A DNA stretch of 64,000 bases. It comes from a virus. Each line of letters begins with the position of its first letter. Position 1 is the first letter of the stretch. Where the stretch lies: IMG/VR virus record IMGVR_UViG_3300030103_003222, positions 18,762-82,761 of that record; one strand, written 5' to 3'. The translations under genes were made by a program, and so were the position numbers. The notes under the pieces were generated by a model. That model saw only the letters and a list, made by a program, of their open reading frames with translations. It did no database searches and was not told the DNA's origin. Below are positions 37,101-42,766 of the stretch, one piece after another.

Positions 37101-38953
37101 CCAACGCCAATTATGCTGTGGGTAATGGCACTGGACCATTGGTCGCGTATGAGACTCAGACGTTGATTGCGAAGGGTGGAAGCAACAGCGACCAAACGCT
37201 GAAGCCGACATACGCCGGTATCATGGAGCGACAGACCAACTTCAGTGCCATGCTCGGTCCCGACAAGGCTGAGTGGCAGGTTCGCTACAGTGACGGTCGC
37301 CGCATGACTCGCTCATTCGGTTGCCCTGTGCGCACCATTCGCAACGGTAGCGGCGCTCCGCGCGATTGGTGGGGTGACAGTGCCGGTTTGGGCATCTCCA
37401 CGATTGATGCTGCTGTCGGGTATTACCTCGTTGACTGGTGGGGCAACACGCGTGGTGAAGACATTCGACGTGCCCCGGTGCGAGGCTTTGGTATTCGCCC
37501 AGCATGGGACGCGGGTGATGCGTATGAGTATGACCGCACCAACGGCCGCACGCCCTACGCTCGGCTCTATAACAACGGCAAACCGATTGTCAACCTCAAG
37601 GGTATTGCTGACAGCAGCGGTGACGTGCTGAGCAGTCCTACCGCCGTCGTGCCTCGCTTTGGCGGTCGAGTCAACAACACCAACAACAAAAGCACAACAA
37701 CGCTGGTTGACGTTTTCGCTCCCACCAACGCACTACGCGTGGGTGATATGGGTGGTGGTCGTGGTGTCCGTTATCCAACGCAGTTTAACGAAGACGTGCT
37801 GGTCGAAATCAGCGACGTGTATCAAGCGTCAGGTGTTGTCTTGTCAGGTAACACTGCTGAGCCTGCCTTTGGTCAAGGACTCATCCGTCCGCTTGACAGC
37901 GTGGTGCAACCTGACGAAATCAAGCGCGGCATCAGCCGTCGTCTTGGTGTTGACGAGGATGGTTTGCTGAAACCCGATGCCGTCGTCAGCGACCGAGTCG
38001 AAAGCGTCACTGGCACCAGCGTCCACAAGGATGCGGTGTCGCGCTCATCTCCTCGCATCGGTATTGACGGTGAGACGACTGAATCGCTGTTCAACGGTGT
38101 TTCGACAGACATGGTCGCCATTAACAGCGAAGCCCACAGCCTACACACTGACCTCGGCGTGGGGCAGCGAATTGTGCTTGAAGGCGGTATGCAGGCTGGC
38201 TCACAGACGCTTGGCGACTATGACCTGACGGCTCTGTCCTTCGCTGGTCAACCGCATGGTGGTGTCATGCGATTTACGCACACAAGCAACATCAAACCAA
38301 GTGGCGGCACCTATGTCCTTGAGTCGCGCTCTTTCGCTGCGCCGTTTGATGACACAGGATGGGGACGCTCAGGCTCCGGTAGCACCAGCAACCCGTTCCA
38401 AACCACAACTGCGACGTCTGCTCCGCACAACCTGACAGCCACCAAGGTCACGTTCATGCTGCGCCCAGTTCGACTGCTTGACAACCAACACGTTGCTGTC
38501 TTCCGTAGTCCACGTAATCTCGGCGGCTCGACACCTCAAGACGGCGGCACGGCTTACGGCGCGACTGCGGGTGGAAAATATGGTCTGTTCACGTATGAGG
38601 CGACGGACGCGACATCAACGAACTACGTGCGCACGACCATGCCTGACGGTGACGCTCCGTATCACCCGGTCTACTTGATGGAGAGTAGTAGCGACACGGT
38701 GCCTGTCTCCAAGGGTCCGAAACTACCGGGCACTGCTGTCGCTGGTTTTGACAGCGACTCGCTCAAGAGCGTGGTCACACGACTCGTTGTCAGTGAGAAC
38801 ACGCTACAGCACTTCCGTAGCGACGCACCTCGTCGCAGCCTTTCCAAGAAGGACTTCTCAGTCAAGCCTCGGTTCAGTCAATCGTTGCACAGCAAGGGGC
38901 ATAAAGGAGATGTGGACTACGGTGCATCAGACCACAGCGGTGACGCATCATGA
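22112..38953 (+). CDS. Giant tail-tip protein with LamG-like domains (5613 residues)
   Basis: One uninterrupted frame of 16.8 kb, about a quarter of the window. Near the N-terminus, residues about 68-230 have the pattern of a LamG/concanavalin-like lectin fold (FAIEAWVTPDCGG; LHLVAGVREGKVVLFVNG; FRGIIESLHISSAFS). A second such region occurs at about 4333-4480 (FTLMFETKVRFDGYGVL; LVVGIKYDSERGG). The rest is beta-rich, strikingly rich in His, Ser, Thr, Gly and Asp, and poor in Cys. Context after tape measure and distal-tail genes, and carbohydrate-binding-type folds, suggest a host-recognition or tail-tip structure. GTG 22112 has GAGGTGAT upstream. No enzyme motif or cleavage site was recognised. 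Confidence 0.75.
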   Translation: MPIMLQSNHALLFDGVTDSVIIPQGRNSRVGEKSEQGDIVSTNLLGEDLSGERGQGLIGDLFDRGFAIEAWVTPDCGGRVVQKDGQFLLSVGDVDTPGPAVFELNVVSDVGLEKVILRTAVETTAGYDGTVYPVNTFGGVDDAFNRFNSDDDGTALTLSQRPLLHLVAGVREGKVVLFVNGVLMASQELSQEFVLNSSNEPVFIGGHGGQFRGIIESLHISSAFSDEMTTRSAPLVSSRTACLMRFEEPISPISGTYTFSSIGSSSGLSTLNIGTTTAASLASALTGKTQTSGTVDFTKTPYSTGDYSVVDFTTSPGTKRTHLVPHVPFNLLINPGAVKRSTMKPNQSPPERVRLLSIDLGAGTALVSSVHLDFVNSTHDSRDVPSLHDGLRPVLHSRSSATGDDYFVVITGDSLIENGSGRPYQPPHFSTQIVDRTGQMVLDEGHFEQHGIVYSDRMATTASDSDNPFAVTWPSTLDASFQVGHSGRHTLNHVQGHHYLRQMADPQEEILDQRIDAADVLTLIYDAASKGIDKQFPMNSRVDYYRELGTLPLLTVVSSSTAYEEVDNGLTGASRDLIAIGGLSGGLRFDPSPFFLKGPVPEDYANVDAELRKHHLRPSATSRIAVLEVSGLSSYGMSPYVEIHYNAIDLTGASMGKTAPMLMVEKTIPAANTLLSGSTYVLDVIETALSSGATLHAPGGVISFGAPSDSAMSQFFASNTLMGDNSEGFESDDELDERFTPQNYSTIVANQPRKPPQNIAASHTTATHESQFNRLVIQQIDAPTETFTNRRAVHTDHTSPSNGQFDVGRTASASNVHEMFDIIDNHAVLSPNVKARYFVQPSNRTRTRQLTYARGAFTRPDDFNVAKVMLLMSPMRLRSVAEDESDEGSRATIVRCVGMNADAMTRDVSEIGSGSPNSHVVKEIEPNAPVVTVTLGGVGQGAYDTKPTFDPSPMARLPYSTRRGYSVYATSARVDLSASPQNFLNVVALNNDTDDLKTWATYPFPKKGRIYLKTGASAEYANKTGVSFHFANASIGSGTYVLSDGREVASFHEWVVGSGLIPQASSLSGTNSDVYPLGEVILGDGHFFAENAADDGTTVNDRMFQSMDNVTHDYQLGTQFASTRALVEIPLFNAQFFENVSEGVLPGPDNSLKLHVDPTMTAHTWNPSPVGRRFPEKAPSDRSARGAYAYAAENSEQVRGATIIHKAEIVSGKYRLYVDKPEIFPAAVTSAGAFSYVTNVVRYRRAFLSNGEWVIYENDPAANGFLRFEDEDWSTSENFLRDYEVGHSLMTAGGYESEALVPMESDILTSSSAMERRSEYYHDSASVKTQGGNVDYGLRQYVSAVEFKAGPKSNPHANRTVAKRASGTVLSVTPLGTTANFGGLVLLTFSEEDFAKFPKVPVPTDTNNLITFTTGDYHYELTVPSPDGSIRRFIYWGSAANVGLRSSDMTPENLGTSIVVQPVFTALAATTPNYLLATSADFIAGEKATLTKRSFDIGFSVNPVDVALETTLNISDSFRPGGTGVRKSWTVANVASTSSMTVTNTSSLFLQSNTLGLTVKVNDYLYAETNTGSAVTVVRYLGRVTAIADYSASSSLPLTITLDGSMTSATQSNINSEIAGGSLTIHLRVGCHDVMKNDDEAVLNRQWLSPYAQGGLRHGDTVWANMTYNNPHAVEGMFAKSRGVFNEALVWTGFNDGDGSLTTSARTSIPLENFLIGDSCLETAQNYAQHVNKTIELNYTNLGLSTDLAPKVAFVDPYLANEEHARVLLYDVAHDREFVAFQDLHMQVQTSAKVAEIGWQREFTATNIVDSSTEIDLVPYSIGFNGASQHAFLTQIDVAAGFLSQNKYARSTIRSRFMESAYAHDIANHVAISLLNPIASGTAPTNIVRSLTNVTRIAQFGKAHGHFVHTGYHKAGPFGNRSLGDSILPRTTDGSAIPYWADKMHTYTRTSFSDTGSFLLKLREHRESVTGASFRDPSTLFDTPDGTRVVPAFLALKGIRSEALSLTTHDEARLQHLKQWTDMDFTRRLTIDLGEVGARIGGTSILAAANEVVRLINQAGAKQGRTHARRPSEQYPGESESLDLTRVGARAADGIRDPASSHINADFAATGSTHDPAVWWDEDKAFESHDKGTHMGYVRAHIGRIVQDTNGNEGFSIVVHSTVPGATGRNFCVWLDNSKGQSRYTPKFLIGHGGRYRTFWCQPDELSGENMHPAPMPLNKHGRPFAPVTTLQGYVVPDDSGVEFKASSDFAPRGDETSDPVMRAVSMATGSGQSHNTVNTESLEVEGFNTSYVTGLRTGTNAVARVNFGGLAASGVPGFAPDAGKWGFGRKGDVRIAERYGPAKDTSASSTAATTYSSYVPSTDVREEAIGNAPLYAFRFIDHRGVGHGIRFIYRSMGESFALDETLLPSTIDDEIAVFIDDRDVGQGGFTIGKHMHGIGDATGRFGAAGTNTSLMSWRGNRWNPVPSPSAAYDCNAAYDSSSNKITVTLQAPYNACPHFDVLGYMGFPLSQGLLQLSDPFVDSSMNGSQGHVFSYTHRTREGSSGTHVFHGIQGSTFTPSHTHSGGSVSANSSSVFGTGSINIRALISSTVNWTTLVTDELLAAITAAAINLADPNVDEGVPFDCRDMFASDGRTFGEWGVAEDAIRIRAFNTAGGGIRPLSDFFSASLHRDFAIQSAHVEFGDIEEIEVDNGGISLPSTSRAATDASIDNGLRAECGYLPFTVLQVFTKSKGSNSNTASPVLVDSRNNPVDPDEWHRRLIGYTFTANAGDHVLPRVDNPSVLLLAAEVTSDPIQLTTNQVWHFAQPAGEEGTSISSKTKIASFGSVSNLHVQNGDVLVTSQNGANSKTHLSLVTGTKTSTFPASDPASNAVAQRFGDTARAFRTAGSRVLGSVFSRPMLFFRGGRDSIDHSVPLFFGGGFSGVTLDINDGTKNDYSEFFTHPYAAGPTGVAGVQHANEFLSSYSMLDCNAMMAFFPGTPLLNQHRGNINPPFFNSENMLTPDLKRGTQGHHSDYPAPYSSGVKVQVPIPLVLRFAHPTARYSDHSGTTDSKTTYLIFGPGQAFPFTAQTATPDNSSEPHPGRALTVGNTWSKVPTHTSGKQFLHNHITNSTVGFLPELHSTQVNRYRTHWRQTMNWEPAQGKSNATRLFQRPESGRFYGEMFTSNGVLNSTSLADYRTAHPLRHAVFMGFGMASNSDWCFHMDGGYHPGGSWLDNQLTFNPPHPNDNSRVAKSGVAGNELHPSAFRVAAPLANRVLYGSSASFASDTIESDDVELEYIAVDATKCQNGEEMAALLGSAINSFPGAGALKAMGGTFLPSMGTSNRQDRYGWVEVTGVVAYFLSGEDTAANVKTNAIKDNFMTLAFSSQILAEQVPESGWLRTSADFDNGVDSNSDSAAFAPYHSRIVKLDTSSSQYHVTFYLGSNRIAGSKAFESLKTWKDYLDTGVAAGNEVVPNVSSATKVYVWTKAGVHRWDNSGRLEGYSQVHFSGLVDAIDRTRPVGLPGWHGERYSYLNTLAVSGAYSAGLGAWHPSLGFSPFGGSMGCASVLGHLPHIAPMPNSPESGLPNDGSNGAADFPDADTPNGPNYDADDDGDQSYSASFVDGSGNNSPPLTTFDENVHKDLQHAQGVYARAMLVVAHESELALVAKRDRDGIKCVGDWLRSKDASSITLAGTTRWDDRIHGQDRFIATANAGPNIEALIVDDTALPTVSSPTAASGLVASPFNAEFFLHTAVSADTELENAEPCRKPTGDLFLDIDKSIGSFYSASAGAQRNIMDHFYEAGSNNPMGGLWGGNTQKNSYWMGDVNGYEMFKRSPAKNFSIEHIVWKRMDGGSLSLPAMNARGLGAVPWVSRVDGSNAYTTGEKLLGNVRFSFETTNSAMMPIMRAHELGHPQLAVDPPVELRDVLEIPNEEMQFDDMVVVDDTGQSHTLNGGSPLGVVIRAFRSSGERLASGLAPSVAGAGLEPNMTIRLPDSNAIPGNILVRSGFDRVQAYQTETMGDGGMMSNPQGLGQLFDGLTGPFGAPVLSEAGWEHIDKAGLDSTSSKWDAATSDKPLSSAYELHDRTLFFHVTKMGHSHTDRYPTTYTHSGGLQNQALTVSSYASSTAILTASASITTAIFDADFATKEVMDEGSGKRRRFLRLATATDSVVVSYTGISGATFTGVVGDIDFDQFLLDNPPASSTINVTPSYYVPAGSTRFFAARRLRDHAEVSGNSPDMAHTHYLNGNADTTGYARYSVPRMTPMPYPRMGHHFVNATMPMLPGHWAHPAYQGLYSGHEAERRATLRDPDYIRLLDHTDLDDATFDSNVSDYLHPLNPQIRIGSLTATPSGPSDIHGGAFTLMFETKVRFDGYGVLASKGTAGDMNKLGGHSIVLEAGGNYTQDGHFPDPAEVGAYQIVIQPNLHETQIAGFHHNNSTTTALPNGSKRALTAQQIHLVVGIKYDSERGGSPIGGATLILAEATLADVRGCEIFVNEVILDHDPDHGSHFTNIPPMLLYNPLGVQGSESPTFTRRTQPYHPGMFEDSTPGHTLNIPWWSIFHKVAPDDSSSTGFRHLALYRIDNFYQFCRASSGAVAAQLTLAGYPSISPDIYSDVMANVSLSPKCTVTGSGSGYIEVDDASFFPNKPAYGERLHYVDASGNDKFITYTQRSGTTANAATMNQPDRFVTSASSPGDGTVLRLTRPYSERMTDTLFTHSKSSVLTRIMPQMLPGSRDTNSLYTADAFLCMWHHNLGRPHTFYSDSPRTWGGTTTDRAINKAAYNGMPEHFETVHYHAVNYAASHGPFHLDFKTPKPAQHLSGTFSSVSGSPSTLVFGADVSGDGLVGKVLFTDGRVIGTVASVSTTDVTLTGDILYTPAASTTVYVGADGSVDTAANIHAMTGYQAQGGTSTMLTHYWPCGSRGGPLVSRLDGYAAWAAGWHVPRQYSSGGGKHWVDDDDSGSYSVSSGLSDGSLVASRTYPFGYRFGLRQPWNRPQWGFYGMRAHREEGLFSGSPANANYAVGNGTGPLVAYETQTLIAKGGSNSDQTLKPTYAGIMERQTNFSAMLGPDKAEWQVRYSDGRRMTRSFGCPVRTIRNGSGAPRDWWGDSAGLGISTIDAAVGYYLVDWWGNTRGEDIRRAPVRGFGIRPAWDAGDAYEYDRTNGRTPYARLYNNGKPIVNLKGIADSSGDVLSSPTAVVPRFGGRVNNTNNKSTTTLVDVFAPTNALRVGDMGGGRGVRYPTQFNEDVLVEISDVYQASGVVLSGNTAEPAFGQGLIRPLDSVVQPDEIKRGISRRLGVDEDGLLKPDAVVSDRVESVTGTSVHKDAVSRSSPRIGIDGETTESLFNGVSTDMVAINSEAHSLHTDLGVGQRIVLEGGMQAGSQTLGDYDLTALSFAGQPHGGVMRFTHTSNIKPSGGTYVLESRSFAAPFDDTGWGRSGSGSTSNPFQTTTATSAPHNLTATKVTFMLRPVRLLDNQHVAVFRSPRNLGGSTPQDGGTAYGATAGGKYGLFTYEATDATSTNYVRTTMPDGDAPYHPVYLMESSSDTVPVSKGPKLPGTAVAGFDSDSLKSVVTRLVVSENTLQHFRSDAPRRSLSKKDFSVKPRFSQSLHSKGHKGDVDYGASDHSGDAS

Positions 38954-40167
38954 GTCAAGAACCCATGACCGATGCTGAATATCAGCAGTGGTTGCAGGGG
39001 CAAATTGCCTCTACCATGCGGCCGGGGTTCCAAATGCGTGAGGGCCAGCAATTAACGCTCAATGATTTGTTTGGTGTGCAACCGGCTGACGACAATTTCA
39101 ATCTGAGAACATTTGCGAGTGGGGAAAATCCTAACGCGTGGTGGTTTGACAACCGACCTCCTAACGCTCAGAGTTCGCGAGGACCTACCGACCACAGGGG
39201 GAAAATCGCACAAGCCATGCGGTCCTCCATGTATGCTGAAAACGCCACAAGAGTGCCCACCGCTCAACCAGTGGAAAACACGCGCAGACCCGTCGCCATT
39301 GTGGAGCGCAGAACCCCGAAAACACTCAGCCCCCGTGACCATGACGGTGTGAGGCATGCTTGGAATCCTGACCAATACATTAGGAGTTTCAGACTGGTGG
39401 ACGATGATGGAAAAACGCTGTCTGTTATTGATGATGGTGGGTATAGGCAACCGGGACGCGGACATCAAGAAGCGATTCGGGGCTTTAGCGGTCAAACGTT
39501 TGGTCCCATGCGTAGAGGCCACTACCGCAATTTGATGGAAGGTTTGATTCGTCACGGACTCAATGTTCGCTCAAATGACCGCAACTCGATGTCGCATCCG
39601 TTCCACACCAAGTTGCAGCGAACACTCCCTCCTGACATGACCGTTGAAGCGAGAATGTTTCGCGGCGACGGAGATGTCGAACACTATGATGAAGGAGAAT
39701 ATGACCCTTCAGATGTAAGCACAGATGACGTTTTGCTCTATGAACGAATCATCCCATCCTCACCTGAAAACTGGGGCGACCTGAGCGGCCCAACACGCAG
39801 CCAATTCCCGCTCTTTGTGCAACACAGAGAGCGTCCGCCTTATCATGAGCACCCCGAGTCGGAGAAATCGCAACAAACGCAGTTGTTTGCCCCGAGACGA
39901 CCAATCGGCGTATCACCGTCTACGTGGGCGGCCACAAATCGAACTGAGCGTAGGAAACAGGCTGAGCGCGATTTGAGAGAGCGCATGGACAGATGGTTTA
40001 GCCGGCAACAGCAGGGGGAGCAGGCGCTACGGCAGGGCGGCGTCTCGCTGGACGAAACATTGGATTTGGGTCTGTTGCCCGGAATAAGCCAACCACCGAT
40101 GCCTCGAATGGAGTATGAAACAAACCCTCGCTTCGTAGGTGTTAAATCTACACCTGATGTGATGTGA
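38950..40167 (+). CDS. Unknown tail-region protein, weakly GNAT-like
   Basis: 405 residues; ATG overlaps the giant gene's stop (ATGA), with GCGGTGA in its last codons. The N-terminal 130 residues are polar and probably disordered. Residues about 175-235 (GHYRNLMEGLIRHGLNVRS, then MSHPFHTKLQ) recall the acetyl-CoA-binding helix and following strand of GNAT acetyltransferases, but the Q/RxxGxG/A loop is not clear. The C-terminus is charged. A tail-tip accessory or modification role is possible. Confidence 0.5.
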   Translation: MSQEPMTDAEYQQWLQGQIASTMRPGFQMREGQQLTLNDLFGVQPADDNFNLRTFASGENPNAWWFDNRPPNAQSSRGPTDHRGKIAQAMRSSMYAENATRVPTAQPVENTRRPVAIVERRTPKTLSPRDHDGVRHAWNPDQYIRSFRLVDDDGKTLSVIDDGGYRQPGRGHQEAIRGFSGQTFGPMRRGHYRNLMEGLIRHGLNVRSNDRNSMSHPFHTKLQRTLPPDMTVEARMFRGDGDVEHYDEGEYDPSDVSTDDVLLYERIIPSSPENWGDLSGPTRSQFPLFVQHRERPPYHEHPESEKSQQTQLFAPRRPIGVSPSTWAATNRTERRKQAERDLRERMDRWFSRQQQGEQALRQGGVSLDETLDLGLLPGISQPPMPRMEYETNPRFVGVKSTPDVM

Positions 40168-40169
40168 CC

Positions 40170-41015
40170 ATGCGCGTGACCATCTACGAAGTCGGACCTC
40201 GTGATGGGCTACAGTCGCTGCCACATGTCGTGCCTGTTGAACAGCGGCGGCAACTCATTTCATCGCTCTATAACGCAGGCTTGCAGCACGTCGAAGAGGT
40301 GTCTTTTGTCCACCCCAAATTGCTACCGCAGATGGCTAATGCAGAGGACGTCTACAGCGGTAAGGGCGATGCCCTTGTGCTCAACAAGCGGGGTCATGAG
40401 CGAGCCGTCGCTGCGGGTGTTGAGCGCATCAACATCGTGCTTTCGCCTTGTGAGTCGTTCTGCATCAACAACATGGGTCGCAGGTATGACGAATTGGTGT
40501 TGAACTATCGGACGTTTATGCAAGACGTTCCGAAGGACAAGGTGCGTGTCTACCTATCCATGGCGTTCGGCAGTCCTGACAGCGGCGTGTTTGATGCTCG
40601 CACGCTGCGTCGCTGCATCAGCGATGCCAAAATGTTCGGTGACACCATCGTGTTCGCAGACACCGTCGGCGTGGGCACAGCCAACGACGTTTGGGAAATG
40701 TCGCGCTTAGCGCAAGACTACGGTATGCGTCCCGCCTTGCATCTGCATCATCGTGGTGATGAGGGTAAGCCGCTCACGCTCGTGCGTGCGGGGATTCTCG
40801 CAGGTATCAGCGAGTTTGACGCCAGTATCGGTGGGCTGGGAGGATGCCCATTCGCAAGGGGAGGTGGGGCAAACATCGCCACTGAATCATTGGCTCGTCA
40901 TCTTCACGCTTGGGGTCTTGAGACTGGTCTTGACAGTCGGGCATTGAGGAGTGCAGCGGCTCTTGCCTTTACCATGAAGCATCCACAGCCGCAGATAACA
41001 GAGGCGCACTGCTAA
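40170..41015 (+). CDS. HMG-CoA-lyase-like enzyme (DRE-TIM metallolyase family)
   Basis: 281 residues, near the family length of about 300. Family enzymes split 3-hydroxy-3-methylglutaryl-CoA to acetyl-CoA and acetoacetate using a divalent metal. Signatures, numbered from ATG 40170: YEVGPRDGLQ with R11 and D12; SFVHPKLLPQMANAEDV; FADTVGVGTAND; HLHH with H191 and H193 as metal ligands; and GLGGCPFARGGGANIATE with the lid cysteine C226 and metal ligand N235. All residues known to be catalytic in HMG-CoA lyase seem present. Relatives (pyruvate carboxyltransferases, aldolases, isopropylmalate synthases) lack this combination. It lies within the tail module between 38950-40167 and a hub-like gene, in normal spacing. 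In archaea HMG-CoA is the mevalonate-pathway precursor of membrane lipids, so a role in lipid or CoA metabolism is possible but unproven. GTG 40164 is an alternative start. Confidence 0.85.
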   Translation: MRVTIYEVGPRDGLQSLPHVVPVEQRRQLISSLYNAGLQHVEEVSFVHPKLLPQMANAEDVYSGKGDALVLNKRGHERAVAAGVERINIVLSPCESFCINNMGRRYDELVLNYRTFMQDVPKDKVRVYLSMAFGSPDSGVFDARTLRRCISDAKMFGDTIVFADTVGVGTANDVWEMSRLAQDYGMRPALHLHHRGDEGKPLTLVRAGILAGISEFDASIGGLGGCPFARGGGANIATESLARHLHAWGLETGLDSRALRSAAALAFTMKHPQPQITEAHC

Positions 41016-41041
41016 AACGCACCACCGCTTGGGGTGAAGTG

Positions 41042-42424
41042 ATGGCTTACCTTGGCAGCAAGCGCAGGTCCAGCGACTATAACGCTGTGATGAAGCAAGT
41101 GCGCAAGCCGGTGTTTGTCGACAACGCCCTACACCTCGGTGAGTTCACTGCTCAAGGCGTTGACAAAACCAAGGTCACGGTGCGGCAGCGTAAGGCTGCA
41201 AACTACCCTATTGCGACAGAGCGCACCTTCACCATCGAAGAGGGACAGGACGAGATTACGCTCACGCACACTGGTGCACCGGGTCACTCGACGACCACTG
41301 CACGATATGACGACACAGCACCCATGCTCTACAGCAGTGAAAACCCATCGCAACGCCTACGCCTCGGCTCTACGCTCAGCACCACCGACGGTCTACGCAT
41401 GTCGGTGCGAAACAAGCGCGGCATGACGTTGAGCGAACTTGGCTTTGAAGGCGACACAGGACACGTCGCTTTCCCGTGCGATGCTGGCTTAAGAACTACG
41501 GACATGGCAATGCGACTTGGGCAGGACATTGACTCGCTCACGTCGGTCAACCTGACCGGTCCCCGCACTGCTCAGTCAGGTAACGCGCGCCGTCGTCACA
41601 GCACGACCTTCGTTGCGAAGAACTTCAAAGCCGTGAACCTGCTCACTGCGTTGCGTTTCCTCGGTCGGCACGACAACCGCGTTGCTTTGTTCGACCGCTT
41701 CGGCAACCTCATCTATGCGCCGTTCACTTACGGTGGACCCGGTCGCATCGTTGAGGCCAGTTTGCGCTCAGGCGGAGCCAACACTGACCCAACCGACGAA
41801 AGCGTCACTGCTGTAGCGGTTGTCGGTATTCCTTTGGCTGTGAACGAGAGAGCCTTTGCCAAAGTGCGAGACTCAGAGCGAGAAAGCGGGCGTGGAGCCA
41901 ACATCATCGAAGAACCGCAGCGCATCGAGGACTTCACCGTTAGCAGCAACGAGGGCGCCCGTCGTGTCGCGCGTGCGGTGCTCAAGGCCAACAACCTGAG
42001 CGCTGGCAAGAAGACCAGTGCAGGCCATCCTGACGCATTCGATTTGCGACCCGGTAGCGTCATCGAATATGAGAACGTCAAACGTGTGTTGACTGAAGTG
42101 AGGCACCGCCTGAGTTCCAACGAATCTGACCTCGTTTTCCTCAATGTGGACATCGGTATCGAGGGTGTGCTGCAGGGCATCAGTGAGGGTATAGGGAACG
42201 TCGACCTTGAGCCTGAGACGCAGGAGCAGGTCCGCGAACATGTGCTGTCACTGTTCGGAGATGTCAAAATTCGCTCCATTGCCATCGTCACGCTTAGGGG
42301 GCATGGCGATTCAGGTATGCTTGTGGGGCGTGCTATGGGTCGTGGCATCATCGGTGGCACGTCGTCATCGCAGACCATTGGTGGTAGCAAGACGCAGGCC
42401 ATTGTGTTGAGAGGTGAAAACTGA
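41042..42424 (+). CDS. Probable baseplate hub protein
   Basis: 460 residues from ATG 41042, preceded by GGGGTGA. Alternating strands with PGSVIEYENVKRVLTEVRH followed by a short helix and VDIGIEGVLQ are reminiscent of tail hub proteins (T4 gp27 and phage D-protein class). The C-terminal 40 residues are Gly/Ser-rich (GRAMGRGIIGGTSSSQTIGG). It lies between the lyase and fibre genes. The hub assignment rests on pattern and context, not on a diagnostic motif. Confidence 0.5.
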   Translation: MAYLGSKRRSSDYNAVMKQVRKPVFVDNALHLGEFTAQGVDKTKVTVRQRKAANYPIATERTFTIEEGQDEITLTHTGAPGHSTTTARYDDTAPMLYSSENPSQRLRLGSTLSTTDGLRMSVRNKRGMTLSELGFEGDTGHVAFPCDAGLRTTDMAMRLGQDIDSLTSVNLTGPRTAQSGNARRRHSTTFVAKNFKAVNLLTALRFLGRHDNRVALFDRFGNLIYAPFTYGGPGRIVEASLRSGGANTDPTDESVTAVAVVGIPLAVNERAFAKVRDSERESGRGANIIEEPQRIEDFTVSSNEGARRVARAVLKANNLSAGKKTSAGHPDAFDLRPGSVIEYENVKRVLTEVRHRLSSNESDLVFLNVDIGIEGVLQGISEGIGNVDLEPETQEQVREHVLSLFGDVKIRSIAIVTLRGHGDSGMLVGRAMGRGIIGGTSSSQTIGGSKTQAIVLRGEN

Positions 42425-42765
42425 TGCCAGTGAGCGACCGACTGAAGCGTATGCTGCTTGAAACCATTGAGTCCAACATTGATGAAATGGTCATCGGCTT
42501 TGATGGCACACCGTCAACCAGTCAGGACGGGGCTGCGGGGCGACCTGCCATCGTCATCACACCCACAGTGCGTATCACCAGCGACAGCACTATTCTTGTC
42601 GAAGGCTTCATACCAGCGACCGAGTCATTCACGGACACGCTGAAGGAAGTCTTCGTTCAACTGCGCGGCACCAACCCCATCCCAATCGCTCGCCACACTA
42701 TCGCTCCAATCTTCAAAACGACCGGCAACGAAATGCGGATTCAAGTCATCATCGAGGTGAAGTGA
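42424..42765 (+). CDS. Small baseplate-region protein
   Basis: 113 residues; ATG overlaps the previous stop as TGATG. A short N-terminal helix is followed by beta strands (AIVITPTVRITSDSTILVEG; MRIQVIIEVK). No family is recognised. The last codons (IEVK) carry GAGGTGA for the fibre gene 2 bases downstream, so the two are probably translated together. Confidence 0.65.
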   Translation: MPVSDRLKRMLLETIESNIDEMVIGFDGTPSTSQDGAAGRPAIVITPTVRITSDSTILVEGFIPATESFTDTLKEVFVQLRGTNPIPIARHTIAPIFKTTGNEMRIQVIIEVK

Positions 42766-42766
42766 C

